The notes under the pieces: model-generated
What the model saw: only the letters and a program-made list of their open reading frames with translations
Database searches by the model: none
What the model was told of the DNA's origin: nothing
Shown here: in pieces, positions 5,585-9,496 of the stretch
Position numbering within the stretch: position 1 is the first letter of the stretch
How the letters are laid out: each line of letters begins with the position of its first letter
Assembly (NCBI GenBank): GCA_947450015.1
Contig: CANFUB010000084.1
Location: forward strand, 1 to 9,496
DNA: 9,496 bases
Direction: 5' to 3'
Source: Bacteroidota bacterium
GTDB lineage: Bacteria > Bacteroidota > Bacteroidia > NS11-12g > UBA955
Made by a program: the position numbers and the translations under genes

Positions 5585-8173
5585 TTATTTTATTGCCTTT
5601 TTTTCAGTGTGTTTATTCAAAAATTAGATGCACAAAATAAGCTATTGAATAAAAGAATTTCGTTGTCTGTAAAGAAGCAAACAATCCCCGAAATTCTAAA
5701 AATTATTCAAGATAAATCAGGCGCTACCTTTAATTACAACCAAAGAATTATCCCTTCGGGTAAATATTCACTAAAGGTAAAAGAGGAGGAATTGGGTGTT
5801 GTTTTGGTTTTATTACTGCAACCACACAAACTCAACTTTAGTCTATTATACGGCAACAACATTGTTATTTCTAAGCAGGCTTCAAAGGTTGTTAAACATA
5901 CAATTTCAGGTTTTGTTTATGATGAATCAACAGGCGAAAAATTAATCAATGCAAATGTTTACAATCTATATTCTTTAAAAGGAACAACCACAAATCAGGA
6001 TGGCTTTTATAGTTTGACGCTTGAGGAGGACAGTGTGAACCTAGTGTTTTCATATGTTGGATACCATTCCGTTAATGCTGTATTTATGCTAAATGCCAAT
6101 TTTATCTATAGTGTAAATTTACAAAATAACTCGAGTTTGCCATTGTTCACGATGAACTCGAAACCTGACAATAACACCCAGTTTAAACCGGATGAATACC
6201 GATTAAATGCCAATACGCTTAAACAATTTCCTGTGTTGTTTGGTGAAACGGATGTTATCAAGTCTTTGCAATTATTGCCTGGTGTGAGTGCTGGTAATGA
6301 TGGTACGACTGGGTTAAACATTCGCGGTGGTGGTCCTGATCAAAATCTTATATTATTAGATGATGTGCCTGTTTATAACCCGTCTCATATTTATGGCTTT
6401 TTCAGTATTTTTAATTCTGACGTTGTAAAGGATGTAACGCTAGTAAAAGGCGGCATGAGTTCCCGATATGGCGGCAGGTTGAGCAGTGTCATAGATGTTA
6501 GGACAATTGATGGCAATACAAAGAAAATTAATTGTCAGTTTTCCATTGGTGTTTTGGCTTCCAAATTCACCATGAATGGCCCAATAACAAAGAACAAAAA
6601 GACAACCTTTGTTGCCTCTGGAAGACGATCATACCTTGATGTATTAAACAGTTTGACCCAAAGTAATTACTTCCAAAATCAGTTTTCACCAATCTATTCA
6701 AGTTATTATTTCTATGATGTTAATGGTAAAATCAACCACCGATTTAATGCCAAACATCAACTATCATTATCATATTACAGTGGAATTGATAATTCATTTA
6801 TTAAAAATTCTTTCAAAGCCAAAGATCCAGATAAGATTGTAACAGAAAAGGATGATCAAAATCTGTTTTGGGGCAATAAATTAGCGTCCTTGCGTTATAA
6901 CCATGTGATATCTCCAAAGTTGTTCGGTTGGTTTTTAGTTTCATACAGTAAATACAATTTTGGGAATGAATCGCATTATGCCTACACCGAAAGAAACGAT
7001 ACCCAAGCAATAGAGACAAAGTACAACTACCGTTTTATTTCCATCATTAGAGACTTGAATGCAATGTATAACATAGAGTATAAGCCTATCAGTTGGTTAA
7101 ATATAAAATCAGGAACTGGATTTGTATTTCATCAGTTTGCACGCGAGGTAAGCTCATCATCATCGACGATTGTAAGTAGTATACCACTTGCCAAAGAATC
7201 TATTAATAGCATTGAATTTAATGCTTATTCAGATGTGTACATCAAATTTCATAGGAAATTTAGCAGCACAATAGGTGCACATTTCGCTCAGTTTAATTTA
7301 TTGGGAACGCAATATTCTAAGGTTCAACCCAGGGTCAATATCAACTACAAACCACACAAACATTTGCTAATTCATGCATCTTATGCAACATCGATGCAAT
7401 TTTTACATTTACTAACGAATGCTACGGCTGGATTGCCTATCGACTTATGGCTACCGTCTACCAATAAAATAAAACCAGAATTTTCAGATATCACTAGTTT
7501 AGGAGTGAGTTATTCTAAGGGTAAATTCGTGTTTAATATCGAAGGCTTCAATAAGAATATGAATAATCTTATTGAGTACAAGGAGCAAGCCAATTACATT
7601 GGAAAGGACAATAATTGGGAAGATAAAGTGACCACTGGTAGAGGCTGGGCCTATGGTTTAGAAGGTTTGATTGAAAAAAGAAATGGTAAAACAACGGGTT
7701 GGTTAAGTTATACCTATAGTTGGAATTATAGACAATTTGATGCAATCAATTCAGGTAAAATATTTCCGTATAAATATGATAGACGACATAATTTAGCATT
7801 GGTTGTAAATCATAAGTTTAATGAAAAATTTGAAGGAACTATGACTTGGGTCTATACGACTGGAGCAAACACAACCCTACCTATTCAGGTTTATTATGTT
7901 AATTCCGGTGTTTCACCCGAGAATGCGGTTTATGTATATGGTGAAAGAAATGCCTATAAGTTTCCTAATTATCACCGGATGGATTTATGCATTAATTACA
8001 AAAAAGAAAGGCCTAATTTTACAAGAATTTGGAGCGTTGGGGCCTATAATGTATACAATAGATTAAATGCATTTTACGTAACACCGGCCTACAATAAGAG
8101 CGGTGATAGAACTTTGCAATTAGTAAGTTTATTCCCAATTCTACCTAACATAAGTTATAAAATAAGATTTTGA
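5567..8173 (+). CDS. TonB-dependent outer-membrane receptor with STN signalling domain
   Basis: An 868-residue outer-membrane protein. Order of parts: signal peptide (1-22, hydrophobic core LFYCLFFSVF, likely cleavage after LDA), STN domain (about 28-104, KRISLSVKKQTIPEILKII), carboxypeptidase-regulatory-like beta domain (about 112-186, ISGFVYDESTGEKLINANV to FSYVGYHS), plug (about 212-315, with VIKSLQLLPGVSAGNDG, GLNIRGGGPDQNLILLDDVP, VKGGMSSRYGGRLSSVIDV), and a beta-barrel from about 320 to the terminal Phe (SYKIRF), the usual outer-membrane end. An STN domain marks receptors that signal to a FecR protein, which fits the upstream gene. It is shorter than typical SusC proteins, and the next gene encodes DUF4249 rather than SusD, so this is not a classical polysaccharide utilisation locus. 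The substrate is unknown. The stop overlaps the DUF4249 start by four bases (TTGA). Confidence 0.93.
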   Translation: MLIRTVLFYCLFFSVFIQKLDAQNKLLNKRISLSVKKQTIPEILKIIQDKSGATFNYNQRIIPSGKYSLKVKEEELGVVLVLLLQPHKLNFSLLYGNNIVISKQASKVVKHTISGFVYDESTGEKLINANVYNLYSLKGTTTNQDGFYSLTLEEDSVNLVFSYVGYHSVNAVFMLNANFIYSVNLQNNSSLPLFTMNSKPDNNTQFKPDEYRLNANTLKQFPVLFGETDVIKSLQLLPGVSAGNDGTTGLNIRGGGPDQNLILLDDVPVYNPSHIYGFFSIFNSDVVKDVTLVKGGMSSRYGGRLSSVIDVRTIDGNTKKINCQFSIGVLASKFTMNGPITKNKKTTFVASGRRSYLDVLNSLTQSNYFQNQFSPIYSSYYFYDVNGKINHRFNAKHQLSLSYYSGIDNSFIKNSFKAKDPDKIVTEKDDQNLFWGNKLASLRYNHVISPKLFGWFLVSYSKYNFGNESHYAYTERNDTQAIETKYNYRFISIIRDLNAMYNIEYKPISWLNIKSGTGFVFHQFAREVSSSSSTIVSSIPLAKESINSIEFNAYSDVYIKFHRKFSSTIGAHFAQFNLLGTQYSKVQPRVNINYKPHKHLLIHASYATSMQFLHLLTNATAGLPIDLWLPSTNKIKPEFSDITSLGVSYSKGKFVFNIEGFNKNMNNLIEYKEQANYIGKDNNWEDKVTTGRGWAYGLEGLIEKRNGKTTGWLSYTYSWNYRQFDAINSGKIFPYKYDRRHNLALVVNHKFNEKFEGTMTWVYTTGANTTLPIQVYYVNSGVSPENAVYVYGERNAYKFPNYHRMDLCINYKKERPNFTRIWSVGAYNVYNRLNAFYVTPAYNKSGDRTLQLVSLFPILPNISYKIRF

Positions 8174-9069
8174 GAAAGTGCCTTTACATATTATTTTTAC
8201 TTACTGCACTTTCATGTAGAAAGGAAATAGAATTTAAACTACCACCAGGCACGCAATCGTTGGTCGTTAATTCTAGTTTATGCAATGATAGTTTAATAGG
8301 GTTAAAATTAACGTATACCCAAGCCATTAATGATAATAGCGCGATAAATACAGAAAATAACGCTACCATTGAATTATTAGATAAAGATTCTCTGCTTTTA
8401 GAGAAAATAACTAATTCTCAAAATGGATTCTATCAAACCATAACCACCAAAGCCAAAGCATCTACTTGCTATTTATTGAAAATATCGACTCCGCAAGCTG
8501 TTTATTGGATGAAGGATAGCTGCCCGGGAAAATGTTTGGGGTCTATATTGAAAGTTGACAGCACCATTTTTCAAGGTAAAACTAATTTTTACAGAATTAA
8601 GTTTCAATTAAAGGATTTGCAAACTTGCACAAACTATTATGGTTTGAAAATGAAACATACTTATGAAAGTTATAGTGTTGGCATTGGAGGTAAGGTGGAT
8701 ACCACACTTACTGAAGAATGGATTGATGTTGAAACCAATGATCCCCTGTTGACACAAGATGAAAATAATAAATTCACTAAGAAACATTTGTTGTTTAATG
8801 ATGCTTTTTTTAATCATAGTACCATTAATTTCAGCTTTGGAACCTCGTTGATAGCGAATTCAAATAGTAGAAAAACTAAGCAGTTAAGCATTGATCTTGA
8901 ACAGTATTCCATTGATGCTTATCAATTTTATACGACCCTATTTGAACATATGTTTTATCAGAATGATCCTTTTTCACAACCGACCCTTGTAAAGGGCAAT
9001 ATTAATGGCGCATATGGTAGCTTTGTTGGTAAAAATATCAATAGAACAGTAATTCTGTTCAAATATTAA
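8170..9069 (+). CDS. DUF4249-family lipoprotein, probable partner of the TonB-dependent receptor
   Basis: A 299-residue predicted lipoprotein. The N-terminus is a lipoprotein signal (MRKCLYILFLLTALSC) with C16 as the likely lipidated residue, followed by RKE. The C-terminal block SIDAYQFYTTLFEHMFY.NDPFSQP..VKGNINGAYGSFVG (about 247-287) is the hallmark by which I recognise DUF4249, a family commonly coded right after a TonB-dependent receptor in Bacteroidota. It probably sits on the outer membrane as a surface partner of the receptor, in the position SusD holds in other systems; this role is inferred from context. The mature part carries five further cysteines (C38, C100, C118, C122, C153), with C118 and C122 in CPGKC. 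The TTG start at 8170 overlaps the receptor stop (TTGA); no other start keeps the whole signal peptide. No clear terminator follows. Confidence 0.87.
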   Translation: MRKCLYILFLLTALSCRKEIEFKLPPGTQSLVVNSSLCNDSLIGLKLTYTQAINDNSAINTENNATIELLDKDSLLLEKITNSQNGFYQTITTKAKASTCYLLKISTPQAVYWMKDSCPGKCLGSILKVDSTIFQGKTNFYRIKFQLKDLQTCTNYYGLKMKHTYESYSVGIGGKVDTTLTEEWIDVETNDPLLTQDENNKFTKKHLLFNDAFFNHSTINFSFGTSLIANSNSRKTKQLSIDLEQYSIDAYQFYTTLFEHMFYQNDPFSQPTLVKGNINGAYGSFVGKNINRTVILFKY

Positions 9070-9119
9070 TTTCATTATTTGACATAGATGCTTGATTTTT
9101 GCAAAAAATATTAAAATAA

Positions 9120-9496
9120 ATGAGTTTATTAGTAACGGGAACAGTTGCATTTGATGCGATAGAAACACCATTTGGTAAAACAGACAAAATAATTGGAGGG
9201 GCTGCCACCTATGTGAGTTTAGCTGCTTCCTATTTCACTAAGGATATTGGTTTAATCGCAGTGGTTGGCGATGATTTTCCTCAAGCATATATTCAATTGT
9301 TAAATGATAAAGGCATTGATACAAAAGGCTTACAAGTAAAGGAAAACGAAAAATCATTTTTTTGGAGTGGCAGATATTTTAATGATATGAACAGCAGGGA
9401 GACGCTTGTTACTGAATTAAATGTTTTAGCTGATTTTGATCCCAAAGTTCCTGAAAATTGGACAACGCCTGATTTCCTAATGTTAGGTAATTTAGC
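9120..9496 (+). CDS. PfkB-family carbohydrate kinase, 3' truncated by the window edge
   Basis: The first 125 codons are present and the gene runs off the end. The protein begins MSLLVTGTVAFDAIETPFG, the first strand of a ribokinase-fold sugar kinase with the substrate-binding Asp (D12). Next come KIIGGAATYVSLAASYF (23-39), corresponding to the family's GG-x3-N-x-A segment with Tyr in place of Asn, then IGLIAVVGDDFPQAYIQLLNDKGID (43-67) and a lid-like segment around 78-95. Members phosphorylate ribose, adenosine, fructose and related substrates using ATP; the substrate and the C-terminal catalytic Asp are outside what can be seen. The ATG sits after an A-rich leader typical of the phylum. A -7-like box GATTTTTG (9094-9101, one mismatch to TAnnTTTG) may start a separate transcript, as the preceding gene belongs to a different functional unit. 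Confidence 0.88.
   Translation, partial: MSLLVTGTVAFDAIETPFGKTDKIIGGAATYVSLAASYFTKDIGLIAVVGDDFPQAYIQLLNDKGIDTKGLQVKENEKSFFWSGRYFNDMNSRETLVTELNVLADFDPKVPENWTTPDFLMLGNL

Noticed and set aside
9044..9060. Inverted repeat GAACAG / CTGTTC with a 5-base loop at the end of the DUF4249 gene, considered as a terminator
   Set aside because: The stem is only six pairs, lies inside the coding sequence, and is followed by AAATATTAATTTC rather than a T run.
1..9496. Search for a CRISPR array, insertion sequence, tRNA, rRNA, phage or defence module
   Set aside because: No regularly spaced repeats, transposase, cloverleaf sequence, integrase or toxin-antitoxin pair could be seen; the gene content is ordinary chromosomal metabolism and envelope functions.

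Overview
The window looks like chromosomal DNA of a member of the Bacteroidota. It is AT-rich and carries the C-terminal sorting domain of a type IX secretion cargo protein, a FecR/TonB-receptor/DUF4249 cluster, a WbqC-family protein, and one clear match to the Bacteroidota -7 promoter box TAnnTTTG. Shine-Dalgarno sites are nearly absent, with one striking exception. The order cannot be fixed by eye; Chitinophagales- or Sphingobacteriales-like is a guess. All recognisable genes lie on the + strand and they are packed tightly. The longest stretch without a gene is about 113 bases.

Region by region: (1) 1-196 holds the end of a secreted type IX cargo gene followed by a strong intrinsic terminator. 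(2) 268-3214 is a probable four-gene operon: a LiuC-like enoyl-CoA hydratase, a TatD-family hydrolase, an LD-carboxypeptidase (peptidase S66) and a GtrA-family membrane protein. Two of its three junctions are GTGA overlaps. (3) 3281-4356 holds folK (pterin pyrophosphokinase) overlapping a WbqC-family gene, which has a near-perfect Shine-Dalgarno inside folK. (4) 4357-9069 is an outer-membrane transport and signalling unit. A leader with a -7 box and a hairpin precedes a 55-residue ORF resembling a FecR N-terminal domain, then a FecR-like transmembrane regulator, an 868-residue STN-type TonB-dependent receptor and a DUF4249 lipoprotein. (5) 9120 to the end is the start of a PfkB-family sugar kinase, cut by the window edge.

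The point most worth a second look is the FecR region. The small ORF (4470-4637) and the FecR gene (4638-5534) are in the same frame with only a TAA between them, and the second begins with GTG directly after that stop. The small ORF carries the hallmarks expected at the N-terminus of a Bacteroidota FecR. The anti-sigma function is therefore either split over two proteins, interrupted by a nonsense mutation, or an assembly artefact. No ECF sigma factor gene is visible in the window, although one usually accompanies such a FecR. The substrate of the transporter cannot be told from the sequence.
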